A stretch of 64,000 bases of DNA from Sphingomonadaceae bacterium (GTDB taxonomy: Bacteria > Pseudomonadota > Alphaproteobacteria > Sphingomonadales > Sphingomonadaceae): positions 16,960-80,959 of the forward strand of contig RFPL01000013.1 in the NCBI GenBank assembly GCA_009926135.1. Reading direction: 5' to 3'. The translations under genes were made by a program, and so were the position numbers. Positions 40,271 to 48,451 of this stretch are shown in pieces; position 1 is the first letter of the stretch; every line of letters begins with the position of its first letter. The notes beneath the pieces were generated by a model. That model had not been told where the DNA came from and searched no databases. It saw only the letters and a list, made by a program, of their open reading frames with translations.

Positions 40271-40598
40271 CCATCTGACTGCCGCAAAATCGGTGGGTCC
40301 ATAGTTATCGCTCTGCTATTGTGAAGAACGCGCAGATATCGCGTTGCCCCCACCTACAGATGCCAAGAAAAAATACGTACAAAAGGCGCGATTGGATTTC
40401 GATCGAGCAAAGTAAACCTGGACCTGGTACGGTTTTGTATGAGGTTTTGCGGATTTTAAAATACGTCAAGGCCTGCTTAAGGCCGCGCCTTGCGGCTTCT
40501 TGGGATTAGAAACCGCGGGGGTATGCATATTTGCTGCATTGGTTTGAAGGCGCATTGACCTGCGCTGACCAACAACACGCCCCTGAATAGGGGGCATT
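40271..40598 (+). other. AT-richer gap upstream of the adhesin gene
   Basis: A 328-bp stretch visibly richer in A and T than its neighbours, with no convincing gene (a 62-codon frame at 40321-40509 lacks a ribosome site and known features). A possible sigma-70 promoter is TTGTAT (40435-40440), 16 bp, TAAAAT (40457-40462). A long leader with several small hairpins follows (for example GGCCT/AGGCC at about 40472-40486). Confidence 0.5.
40579..40595 (+). promoter_or_regulatory. Hairpin enclosing the adhesin Shine-Dalgarno
   Basis: CCCCT (40580-40584) pairs perfectly with AGGGG (40589-40593), extendable by G40579-C40595 with a bulged G. The 3' arm is the Shine-Dalgarno AGGGGG, 4 nt before the ATG at 40599. 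The ribosome site is therefore masked when the stem forms. Confidence 0.6.
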
Positions 40599-40925
40599 AT
40601 GTATCAGTCGCGTTCGCTCAAGGTTCTTACCCGCGTCATTGGCATGCTTGTCGTGCTTCTGCTCACGCCGGTGGCCGCCCATGCCGGGGTGCCTACGCTG
40701 ACGTTCACGAATGGTTGGGTTGGGGAATACTCCTCGGCGATCAACCAGCCCGTGAATATGTATGCCTTTGACAACGGCACGCCTGATCTGAACATCAAGG
40801 CCGTAACGATATCGCAGAACTCGTCGACCAATCAGTTCGAACTGCAGGGCAACGACATCCCGGTCACGGTGACCGTCGATTTCATCAATGGTAGCCGGCA
40901 GACTGTCCAGGGCGCAGTCAACTGA
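40599..40925 (+). CDS. N-terminal part of giant surface adhesin, ending at in-frame TGA
   Basis: Encodes 108 residues with a clear signal peptide (LTRVIGMLVVLLLTPVAAHA, cleavage after residue 29) and the start of a beta-rich extracellular domain ending ...SRQTVQGAVN. The TGA at 40923-40925 is followed in the same frame by open coding sequence (RETASGGTLRGIGLRIDQ...) that runs without a break into the repeat-rich protein at 41103-46091. The domain looks cut in the middle, so this is most likely the 5' part of one 1830-residue gene. A single G-to-A change (TGG Trp to TGA) would explain it. A separate short secreted protein is the alternative. Confidence 0.7.
   Translation: MYQSRSLKVLTRVIGMLVVLLLTPVAAHAGVPTLTFTNGWVGEYSSAINQPVNMYAFDNGTPDLNIKAVTISQNSSTNQFELQGNDIPVTVTVDFINGSRQTVQGAVN
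40923..40925 (+). other. In-frame TGA interrupting the adhesin gene
   Basis: Frame continuity before and after: codons start at 40599 and at 41103 in the same phase, and no other stop occurs between 40926 and 46088. Context is AAC TGA CGC. The next base is C, a context that favours readthrough in some bacteria. Confidence 0.85.
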
Positions 40926-41102
40926 CGCGAAACGGCAAGTGGCGGGACGCTGCGCGGGATCGGCCTGCGGATCGACCAGAACATCAGCGATGGCTACACC
41001 CTGACCGCCACTCGCCAGAAAACCTATCTGCTGAAGGTTCCTGGCAGCACCCTGGCGATCGCCAATGGTGGTTCGGTTTCCGGCAACGCGGCGCTGTCGA
41101 AC

Positions 41103-44100
41103 GTGCTCGCCGCGCTCAACGCCTACCTTGGCGTGACGCCCAGCTTCACTGTCTCGAAGTCGGCCGCGGCTTCGGTCGTGGAAGGTGGCTCGCTGGCCTA
41201 TACGATTGGCATCGGCAATTCCGGCGGCGGCGTGTCCGGGACTTCGGTGACAGTGCAGGACGCCCTGCCGAGCGGCGCCAGCTTCGTCTCTGCCAGCGCC
41301 GGCACGGGCGTGAGTGGAGTTTCGTGCAGCCAGTCAGGCCAGAACGTCAATTGCACTGCCACCCTGTCAGGCGGGATCGCGGCCTATTCGGCCAATGGTG
41401 CAGCTTCGTTCACGATCAACACCACGGCTCCGACCACGGGCACTTCGATCACCAATTACGTATCGGTCGATCCGAATGGCACCAATAGCCCGTCCAGCGC
41501 GGCGGGTTGCGTATCAGCGACCTGCGCAAGCGCTACAACGGCCATCGCTGGTTCTGGCGTAATTTCCGGCACCTTCCGGCGAACCAACGGCAATGCCGTG
41601 TCGGGTGCAACGGTGAACTTGCTCAATTCCAGCGATACGGTGCTGGCGTCTGCCACCACCAATGCCTCGGGCGCCTATCAGTTTACCGGACTGCGGGCCG
41701 GCTCCTACGGCGTGCGCTTCATCTCGAACGGTTCGGACAAGGGCAAGGCCAAGAGCAACTCAGGCAATGCCAGCGGCGAATATATCCGGGGCATCACCGT
41801 CTCGACCGGAGGCAGCGTGACCGGAGCCGACGCTGTGGCGGTTGACCCGGCCGGGGTGGTCTATAATTCCACGACCCGAGCAGCGGTGGCCGGCGCGACT
41901 GTCCAGTTCCTCTACAACGGCACCCTGGTGAACAATACCTGGCTGGATCAGACCCTGGGTGGCCAGAACAGCCAGACCACCGGAAGCGATGGCAAATACA
42001 GCTTCGTGCTCAACAGCACGGCGCAGAGCGGAACCTATACCATCGCGGTGACGGCCCCGACGGGCTATTCTTTCCAGAGCACGACGATCCCAGCCAGTTC
42101 GGGGCCCTATGATCCGGGCCTCGGCGGTGGTTTCGTCGCGATCCAGCCGCAGAGCACCGCGCCAACCGGGTCGGACAGCACGACCTATTACCTGGGCTTC
42201 AGCTTCACGATCGGGACCACTTCGGCCACGACCTCGAACGGGGTGATCAACAACCATATCCCGCTCGATCCGGTGCGCACGGTGTCTATTGCCAACACCG
42301 CCAATGCGGCCGAACCATCGACCAACGGGTCAATGACGGTCTCGCTCAGCGCTGAGTCGGGAACCGATACTGTGGTGAGCTACTCAGTCGGCGGGACCGC
42401 CACGGCGGGCACGGACTATACCGCTCTGTCCGGCTCCATCACCATTCTGGCCGGCCAGACCTCCGCCACGCTCAGCATTCCGGTGCTGGACGACAACGCG
42501 AACGATCCTGGCGAAACCGTGGTGGTGACCCTGACCGGCGTGACCAGCGGATCGGCAGAACTGAGCGCCAATGCGGCTAGCATCGTCGCGACCAACACGA
42601 TCACCGACAACGAGGGCAACAATCCGCCCAGCTTCACCAATACCAACAGCGTTGGGACCGGGAATGCCCCGGCCTACAGCTTCAGCTATGCCGAGAACTC
42701 TGCTACCACGGCAACGCTCGGCACGATCTCGGCCAGCGATCCCGAAGGGGCGACGCTCACCTACAGCCTGACCGGCGGCAACACCGACGGCTGGTACACG
42801 ATCAATTCGAGTACTGGCGTCATCACCCTGACCGCCACTGGCGCCGCCTCGCTGGCCAACGATTTCGAAACGACGCCCAACAGCCGCACGCTGACCGTGT
42901 CGGTGTCGGACGGCTCGCTTGCGACGACGATCGAAGTCATCCTCACCGAGACCAACGTCAACGATGTTGCCCCGGCGTTTACCAACACGAACGCGACGGG
43001 CACGACCAATGCCGCGTCGTACAGCTTCGACTATGCCGAGAACACCGCCAGCGGCACGACGCTTGGCACGGTTTCGGCCAGCGATGCCGAAGGCGATGCC
43101 CTGACTTTCGCGATCACCGGCGGTGATCCGAACGGCTGGTTCACGGTCAATTCCAGCACCGGGGCAATCAGCCTGACCAGCGCTGGCGCGGCCTCGCTCG
43201 CCAACGATTTCGAGACGACGCCCAACAGCCGCGTTCTGACTGTGACCGTCTCGGACGGGACCAACAGCACGGTGATTGAGGTCAAGCTGAACGAGACCAA
43301 TGCCAACGATGGCGCGCCGTCCTTCACCGGCACCAACGCGACCGGCACCGGCAACGCGCCGTCCTATAGCTTCAGCTATGCCGAGAACTCGGCGGCCGGA
43401 GCCACCCTGACGACGCTTAGCGCGAGCGATCCCGACGGCAACACGCTGACCTACAGCCTGACCGGCGGCAATGCCGAGGGGTGGTATGCGATCAATGCCA
43501 GCACCGGGGTGATAACCCTCACCGCCACTGGTGCAGCCTCGCTGGCGAACGACTTCGAGGCCACCCCGAACACGCGGGTCCTGACCGCAGCAGTGTCCGA
43601 TGGCAGCAACACGACCACGATCGAGGTCAGGCTCAGCGAGACCAACGTCAACGATGGCACGCCGGTCTTCACCGGCACCAACGCGACCGGCACTGGTAAT
43701 GCCCCGGCCTACAGCTTCGACTATGCCGAGAATGCCGCCGCCGGAACCAGCCTGGCGACGCTGGCCGCCAGCGATGCCGATGGCGATACGATGAGCTACG
43801 CCCTAACCGGCGGCAACACCGACGGCTGGTACGCCATCAATGCCAGCACCGGCGTGATCACCCTGACCGCCACTGGCGCCACCTCGCTCGCCAACGATTT
43901 CGAGCAGACCCCCAATACCCGCGTGCTTACGGCAGCCGTTTCGGACGGGACCAACAGCACCACGATCGAGGTCAACCTGAACGAAACCAACCTCAACGAT
44001 GGCGCACCGGCCTTTACCGGGACCAACGCGACTGGCACCGGCAACGCTCCGGCCTATGGGTTTGCCTACGCCGAAAACTCGGCCAGCGGGACAAGTCTGG

Positions 44101-46091
44101 GTGCAGCAGCGGCAACCGATCCGGAGGGGGATGTGATCACCTACAGCATCACGGCCGGTAACGCGGATAGCTGGTATGCGATCAATTCCGGTACCGGCGT
44201 CATCACGCTGACTGCCGCCGGAGCCTCCTCGCCAGCCAACGATTTCGAGGTTGCACCAAATAGCCGCACCATCACCGTTACGGCGAGTGACGGCACCAAC
44301 AGCACGGGAATCGAAGTCCGTCTGGATGAGACGGACCAGGCTGACGTCGCGCCGGTCATCACCGGGCCCAGCCGGGCGCCCGGGGCAGCCATTGACGTGA
44401 TCTCGGTCAACGAGAACCAGACGATGGTCACCCGCGTCACGGCCGACAAGGTCGTCAACTGGTCGATCACGGGTGGGAGCGAATCGGTCAAGTTTGCAAT
44501 TGCAGCCGATGGCGCGATCACGTTCCAGAGCGCGCCAGACTTCGAACGGCCGACGGACAGCGATACCAACAACACCTATATCCTGACGATCACTGCGACT
44601 GATCCGGCCAGCGGCACAGCCAGCACGCAGACGATCACCGTGACCGTGCTGGATATAGACGACCTTGCTCCGCTGATCACCGGCCCCAGCGGCGGCCCAG
44701 GCGCTGCCACTTCGGCGATCACGATCAACGAAGGGCTCACTGCGGTTTCGACCTTTGCCGCCAGTGAAGCCGTCACATGGTCGCTAGACGGGGGCAGCGA
44801 TGCTGCCAGCTTCCGGATCGACCCACGCACCGGTGCGCTGGTGTTCATTGCCGCGCCGGACTTTGAAACGCCGACCGACAGCGATCGCAACAATACCTAT
44901 GTGGTGCGGATCAAGGCGGTCGATACGGCCGGGAACATCAGCTACCAGGTGCTGACTGTCACCGTGGCCAATGTCGATGAGATCGGCCACAAGCTCGCCC
45001 AGATCGGGGACAAGCTTCGCGCCGGCCTGCGCACCCATGCGGTTCATGGACTGAGCGACATGCTGAGCTTCAACGAATCGCTGATGCGCGCAGGCAATGA
45101 CGAAAACTGTGACGCTCCCAAGGCCCGGTCCGGGCTGTCAGGTGCCGCCAATGCCAACCAGTCGGGCGGGCAGGCCAAGCTCGACTATAGCGAGCGCCTC
45201 ACCGAATGTGGTCGGCGCCATCAGCTGTTTGCCGACTTCGGGTTGAACTATTCCAAGCTGGGCGGAAACTGGACCTCGCGGATGTTTGCCAGCCTGCGTT
45301 TCGAAAGCCGGATCGACGCCGACCTGACGCTTGGCGCGGCAGTGATTGCCTCGCAGGCCAGCGACACGCTGGGAGGCTTTGCGCACAGCAAGATCTCGGA
45401 CAATAGCCTGCAGCTGAACGCTTATGCGCGCTATCGCCTGAGCGACCGCCTGCGCACCGGGGCCTTCGCCGGTCTCGGCCGCGCCAATTACGATTTCGGC
45501 CTGGCCGAAAGCGATGGGTTCGTGCTCGACGGAACGATGAAGGGTCAGCGCCAGGTCTATGGCTGGATGCTGAGCGGCGATTTCAACATCGCCGATACCA
45601 TCGTCACCACCGATGCGATCGTCTCGCACGCCCGCGAAAAGCTTGGCTCGGCGACCCTGGCCGCGCGCTACCTGGGCGAAAACCGCTCGGGCATCGCCTT
45701 CGCAGTCGGCTCGGTCGACACGACCCGGATCAGCGTGCCGCTGACTGCACCGATCCAGTTGACCGGCAACGAGGCGCTTGGCAGTTCGGCGCGCCTGCTG
45801 CTGAGCCCGGGCCTGCTGTGCGAGGACAATGACGTCGAAGTGTCGTCGCTGCGGTGCGGCTACCAGGTGGGGGCCAAGCTGGTTGCCAATGATGGTGGTC
45901 GCAACCGGTTCTACGCCGACTACCGCTGGGAAAGCGTGGCTGGCACGCGCCGCTCGCTGATTGGCCTCGGCTATGCCTTCCGCCTCGGCGACAATGACGG
46001 GCTGGAGCTGGCATTGGAAGCCAATCGCGAACTCGGCGGAACGATGGGCCGGGGCAACCGGGCGCTGGTGGCGATCCGGCTCGCCCATTGA
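41103..46091 (+). CDS. Giant repeat-rich surface protein with C-terminal beta-barrel (autotransporter-like adhesin)
   Basis: Counted from the first start codon after the TGA (GTG 41103) the product has 1662 residues, but the frame is open from 40926. There is no good ribosome site at 41103 and no signal peptide, so this piece is not a convincing separate gene. Domains in order: DUF11-like (41130-41540), two SdrD-B/carboxypeptidase-regulatory-like folds (41560-42110), Calx-beta-like (42270-42610), five 115-residue cadherin-like repeats (42624-44348), two further cadherin-like units (44350-44980), a linker, and a beta-barrel of autotransporter type (about 45200-46088). The barrel ends in AIRLAH rather than a terminal Phe. 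Likely role: cell-surface adhesion or biofilm. The C-terminal barrel would export or anchor it in the outer membrane. Confidence 0.82.
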   Translation: MLAALNAYLGVTPSFTVSKSAAASVVEGGSLAYTIGIGNSGGGVSGTSVTVQDALPSGASFVSASAGTGVSGVSCSQSGQNVNCTATLSGGIAAYSANGAASFTINTTAPTTGTSITNYVSVDPNGTNSPSSAAGCVSATCASATTAIAGSGVISGTFRRTNGNAVSGATVNLLNSSDTVLASATTNASGAYQFTGLRAGSYGVRFISNGSDKGKAKSNSGNASGEYIRGITVSTGGSVTGADAVAVDPAGVVYNSTTRAAVAGATVQFLYNGTLVNNTWLDQTLGGQNSQTTGSDGKYSFVLNSTAQSGTYTIAVTAPTGYSFQSTTIPASSGPYDPGLGGGFVAIQPQSTAPTGSDSTTYYLGFSFTIGTTSATTSNGVINNHIPLDPVRTVSIANTANAAEPSTNGSMTVSLSAESGTDTVVSYSVGGTATAGTDYTALSGSITILAGQTSATLSIPVLDDNANDPGETVVVTLTGVTSGSAELSANAASIVATNTITDNEGNNPPSFTNTNSVGTGNAPAYSFSYAENSATTATLGTISASDPEGATLTYSLTGGNTDGWYTINSSTGVITLTATGAASLANDFETTPNSRTLTVSVSDGSLATTIEVILTETNVNDVAPAFTNTNATGTTNAASYSFDYAENTASGTTLGTVSASDAEGDALTFAITGGDPNGWFTVNSSTGAISLTSAGAASLANDFETTPNSRVLTVTVSDGTNSTVIEVKLNETNANDGAPSFTGTNATGTGNAPSYSFSYAENSAAGATLTTLSASDPDGNTLTYSLTGGNAEGWYAINASTGVITLTATGAASLANDFEATPNTRVLTAAVSDGSNTTTIEVRLSETNVNDGTPVFTGTNATGTGNAPAYSFDYAENAAAGTSLATLAASDADGDTMSYALTGGNTDGWYAINASTGVITLTATGATSLANDFEQTPNTRVLTAAVSDGTNSTTIEVNLNETNLNDGAPAFTGTNATGTGNAPAYGFAYAENSASGTSLGAAAATDPEGDVITYSITAGNADSWYAINSGTGVITLTAAGASSPANDFEVAPNSRTITVTASDGTNSTGIEVRLDETDQADVAPVITGPSRAPGAAIDVISVNENQTMVTRVTADKVVNWSITGGSESVKFAIAADGAITFQSAPDFERPTDSDTNNTYILTITATDPASGTASTQTITVTVLDIDDLAPLITGPSGGPGAATSAITINEGLTAVSTFAASEAVTWSLDGGSDAASFRIDPRTGALVFIAAPDFETPTDSDRNNTYVVRIKAVDTAGNISYQVLTVTVANVDEIGHKLAQIGDKLRAGLRTHAVHGLSDMLSFNESLMRAGNDENCDAPKARSGLSGAANANQSGGQAKLDYSERLTECGRRHQLFADFGLNYSKLGGNWTSRMFASLRFESRIDADLTLGAAVIASQASDTLGGFAHSKISDNSLQLNAYARYRLSDRLRTGAFAGLGRANYDFGLAESDGFVLDGTMKGQRQVYGWMLSGDFNIADTIVTTDAIVSHAREKLGSATLAARYLGENRSGIAFAVGSVDTTRISVPLTAPIQLTGNEALGSSARLLLSPGLLCEDNDVEVSSLRCGYQVGAKLVANDGGRNRFYADYRWESVAGTRRSLIGLGYAFRLGDNDGLELALEANRELGGTMGRGNRALVAIRLAH
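42624..44348 (+). repeat. Five tandem 345-bp coding repeats
   Basis: Units begin at 42624, 42969, 43314, 43659 and 44004, a constant 345-bp (115-codon) period. Each encodes a cadherin-like module with FTxTNATGTGNAPxYSF, YAENSA, GWYxINxSTGVITLT, LANDFE and ETNxND. The DNA is also highly similar between units, most strongly in 43314-44003, which points to recent duplication or gene conversion. Confidence 0.92.
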
Positions 46092-46148
46092 CCGCGGAAA
46101 CGTAGCAGATCGTGCGGGACAGCCGTCGCGATCTGCTGCGTTTCGCGG
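46092..46148. terminator. Long stem-loop between convergent adhesin and regulator genes
   Basis: CCGCGGAAACGTAGCAGATC (starting 46092) pairs with GATCTGCTGCGTTTCGCGG (ending 46148) over about 20 bp, with one bulged G and one G-U type pair; the loop is about 16 nt. It immediately follows the adhesin stop and precedes the end of the convergent regulator. There is no U-tract, so a bidirectional terminator or mRNA-stabilising structure are both possible. Confidence 0.65.
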
Positions 46149-46187
46149 AATTCATGTCGGCATCAAGCCGGCACCACTTGCACCTGT

Positions 46188-46544
46188 TCAAGCCGCCTGC
46201 TTGAATTCAAGGGATGGTCCCCGCCTGCCGCGTTCCCGGCCGCGCTTGGGTTCGGGCTGTTGCATCAGGCGATAGCCAAAATTGACGCGCGAGGGGATGT
46301 GAAACTCGCCCACCTTGGCGCGCAAGCGGCGCATGGTGTGATAGATCATGCCTTCGGTGAATTCCGGCTCAAGCCCGGGATCGGGCCAGAGCCATTCGAT
46401 CATCTCTTCCTTGCTGACCGGATTGGGGCAGCGCAGCATCAGTAGCAGCAGGGCTTCGATCTCGTATTCCGTCAGTTTCACGGTGAAGCCTGAGACCGTG
46501 CATTCGCTTCGCAAATACTGCGGCCAGGTCATGCTTACCGCCAT
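46188..46544 (-). CDS. Stand-alone OmpR/PhoB-type winged-helix protein
   Basis: A DNA-binding domain of the OmpR C-terminal type without a receiver domain. It shows FTVKLTEYEIEALLLLMLRCPNPVSKEEMIEWLW, then GMIYHTMRRLRAKVG as the recognition helix and FGYRL in the wing. The C-terminus is basic (PKRGRERGRRG). The start is uncertain: ATG 46544 gives 118 residues, ATG 46532 gives 114, and GTG 46637 would give 149; a strong GGAGGAGG at about 46573-46580 is poorly spaced for all of these. It is convergent with the adhesin gene and could regulate it; that is inference. Confidence 0.72.
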   Translation of the reverse strand: MAVSMTWPQYLRSECTVSGFTVKLTEYEIEALLLLMLRCPNPVSKEEMIEWLWPDPGLEPEFTEGMIYHTMRRLRAKVGEFHIPSRVNFGYRLMQQPEPKRGRERGRRGPSLEFKQAA

Positions 46545-46968
46545 GGCCCGATCAACCCTGATGTCATTGTTGCCTCCTCCTGCGCCCCCGCAGCCTGCGA
46601 TCCCTTCTCGCCACGGCTCGTGTAACAGTGCGATCACGGCCCGCCCGCTTCGGACAAAAACGTACCGGAACTGGGGGAGGCAACGGGTTTGGCATATTCG
46701 GCAAATACTTGTGTGAGGCCCGAACCGACTGGTGCCAATGTGGCAATCGGTTGGCGGTCAGTTTGGTTGCGATTCTGGCGAGCTGCGTGGAACCAACGGG
46801 AACTTCGTGGTTCGCCGAAATCCACGCCATTTGCGCGGCGCGATGGATAGATTTGTACCGTGTTCAAGTAACTGAAAATGATTCACTTTTTCGAGTGTCT
46901 GCCAAATGGGCGGGAATACTGAGATTTTGCGCTTGAATCACTGAATTGAATGTGATTCTAAGTTAACC
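46545..46968 (+). other. Long intergenic region before ftsB
   Basis: A 424-bp stretch with no convincing plus-strand gene. The first 90 bases may be the regulator's 5' part. The last 120 bases are AT-rich and hold three GANTC sites (46880-46884, 46935-46939, 46954-46958) and an inverted repeat GAATCAC (46935-46941) / GTGATTC (46952-46958). Confidence 0.6.
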
Positions 46969-47277
46969 ATGGGTGGGCGAAACGAACCGAGTGTCTTGAA
47001 CCAGAATGTGCGGCAGGCTTCGCCCCTTGTCGGCTTGCTGTTCCTGCTCGGCATCGCGCTTGCGGGTCCCAGCGGGATCCTCGCCTGGAGCGAATATAAT
47101 CGCACCCTAGCCGAACAGCAGAACCAGCTTGAAAAGCTGAAGGCCGAGCGCGACGTGCTCAAGAACCGCGTTGGCTTGCTCAACCCCGATCATGTCGATC
47201 CCGACATGGCCGGCGAACTGCTACGCAAAGACCTGAACGTCGTCCACCCGGACGAAATGGTCATTCTGCTCAACTGA
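46969..47277 (+). CDS. ftsB: Septum formation initiator family protein (FtsB/DivIC-like)
   Basis: FtsB links FtsL and FtsQ in the divisome at the inner membrane. The 102-residue protein has a single span (VGLLFLLGIALAGPSGILAWSEY, about residues 21-43) followed at once by a coiled coil (NRTLAEQQNQLEKLKAERDVLKNRVGLL) and the conserved DPDMAGELLRKDLNVVHPDEMVI tail. Classical FtsB is followed by or near eno; here pdhA/pdhB follow about 107 bp later, as in other alphaproteobacteria. No clear Shine-Dalgarno precedes the ATG. Confidence 0.9.
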   Translation: MGGRNEPSVLNQNVRQASPLVGLLFLLGIALAGPSGILAWSEYNRTLAEQQNQLEKLKAERDVLKNRVGLLNPDHVDPDMAGELLRKDLNVVHPDEMVILLN

Positions 47278-47383
47278 TTGCCCTGCGGGTCAAGGCCCTC
47301 TCAAAAATACGAATGCACCGGTTTCCCTTACGGCGCTCGCGCCCTATAGGCGGCTAAGAGGATTCCACCCCAGGGGACCAGAA

Positions 47384-48451
47384 TTGGCCAAGAAACCAAC
47401 TGCCGCAAAGGCTGCCGCCGCTGCTGAAGAGGGCTTTGCGCTGCGCAGCCTGCAAGAAGCGCATGGTGCCAGCAAGCGCTATGCCGCCAGCGATGACGAG
47501 CTGCTGACCTTCTACGAACAGATGGTGCTGATCCGCCGCTTTGAAGAGCGTGCCGGCCAGCTTTACGGGCTGGGCCTGATCGGTGGCTTCTGCCACCTCT
47601 ATATCGGTCAGGAAGCCGTCGCGGTCGGGCTCCAGTCCGCGCTGGATGGTGATAAGGACAGCGTGATCACTGGCTATCGCGACCATGGCCACATGCTGGC
47701 CTATGGCATCGATCCGAAAGTCATCATGGCCGAACTGACTGGCCGCGCGGCCGGCATTTCCAAGGGCAAGGGCGGGTCGATGCACATGTTCAGCGTCGAC
47801 CACAAATTCTACGGCGGGCATGGCATCGTCGGCGCGCAGGTGCCGCTGGGCACCGGTCTCGCTTTTGCACACAAGTACCGCGGCGATGGCGGCGTGTGCC
47901 TCGCCTATTTCGGCGATGGCGCGGCCAACCAGGGGCAGGTCTACGAAGCCTTCAACATGGCTGCATTGTGGAAATTGCCGATCGTCTTCGTGGTAGAGAA
48001 CAACGGCTATGCCATGGGCACCGCGGTCAAGCGCGGCTCGGCCGAAACGGACTTCTACCGGCGCGGCACCGCCTTCCGCATTCCCGGCATGGATGTGAAC
48101 GGGATGGACGTGCTTGAAGTGCGTGCCGCTGCCGAAATCGCGCTCGACTTTGTCCGCGGCGGCAACGGCCCGGTGCTGATGGAGCTTAACACCTATCGCT
48201 ATCGCGGCCATTCGATGTCGGACCCGGCCAAGTACCGCAGCCGCGAGGAAGTGCAGGAAATGCGCGACAAGCACGACCCGATCGAGGCGGCCAAGGCCGA
48301 ACTTCTGGCCCGCGGCATTGCCGAGGACCGGATCAAGGACATCGACAAGCGGATTCGCAGTGTCGTTACCGAAGCAGCTGATTTCGCTGAAAATTCGCCG
48401 GAGCCTGAAATGACCGAACTCTACACCGACGTGCTGGTGGAGAGCTACTGA
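47384..48451 (+). CDS. pdhA: Pyruvate dehydrogenase E1 component, alpha subunit
   Basis: Thiamine-diphosphate-dependent decarboxylase subunit of the pyruvate dehydrogenase complex. The 355-residue protein has the E1-alpha markers [37 protein letters not shown] and the ThDP motif [23 protein letters not shown] with [13 protein letters not shown] start at 47384 behind AGGGGA. A Lys/Ala-rich leader ([15 protein letters not shown]) precedes the fold. The stop overlaps pdhB by one base (TGATG). Confidence 0.97.
   Translation: MAKKPTAAKAAAAAEEGFALRSLQEAHGASKRYAASDDELLTFYEQMVLIRRFEERAGQLYGLGLIGGFCHLYIGQEAVAVGLQSALDGDKDSVITGYRDHGHMLAYGIDPKVIMAELTGRAAGISKGKGGSMHMFSVDHKFYGGHGIVGAQVPLGTGLAFAHKYRGDGGVCLAYFGDGAANQGQVYEAFNMAALWKLPIVFVVENNGYAMGTAVKRGSAETDFYRRGTAFRIPGMDVNGMDVLEVRAAAEIALDFVRGGNGPVLMELNTYRYRGHSMSDPAKYRSREEVQEMRDKHDPIEAAKAELLARGIAEDRIKDIDKRIRSVVTEAADFAENSPEPEMTELYTDVLVESY

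Noticed and set aside
40321..40509. 62-codon frame in the adhesin upstream region
   Set aside because: No ribosome site and no recognised domain; more likely part of the promoter and leader.
40923..40925. TGA read as selenocysteine
   Set aside because: No SECIS-like hairpin is evident directly downstream and Trp or readthrough explains the position better.
42624..44348. Regular direct repeats considered as a CRISPR or satellite array
   Set aside because: The 345-bp period keeps frame, encodes cadherin-like modules and has no short repeat-spacer structure.
46938..47183. Minus-strand 81-codon frame opposite ftsB
   Set aside because: Antisense of the FtsB-like span and coiled coil.
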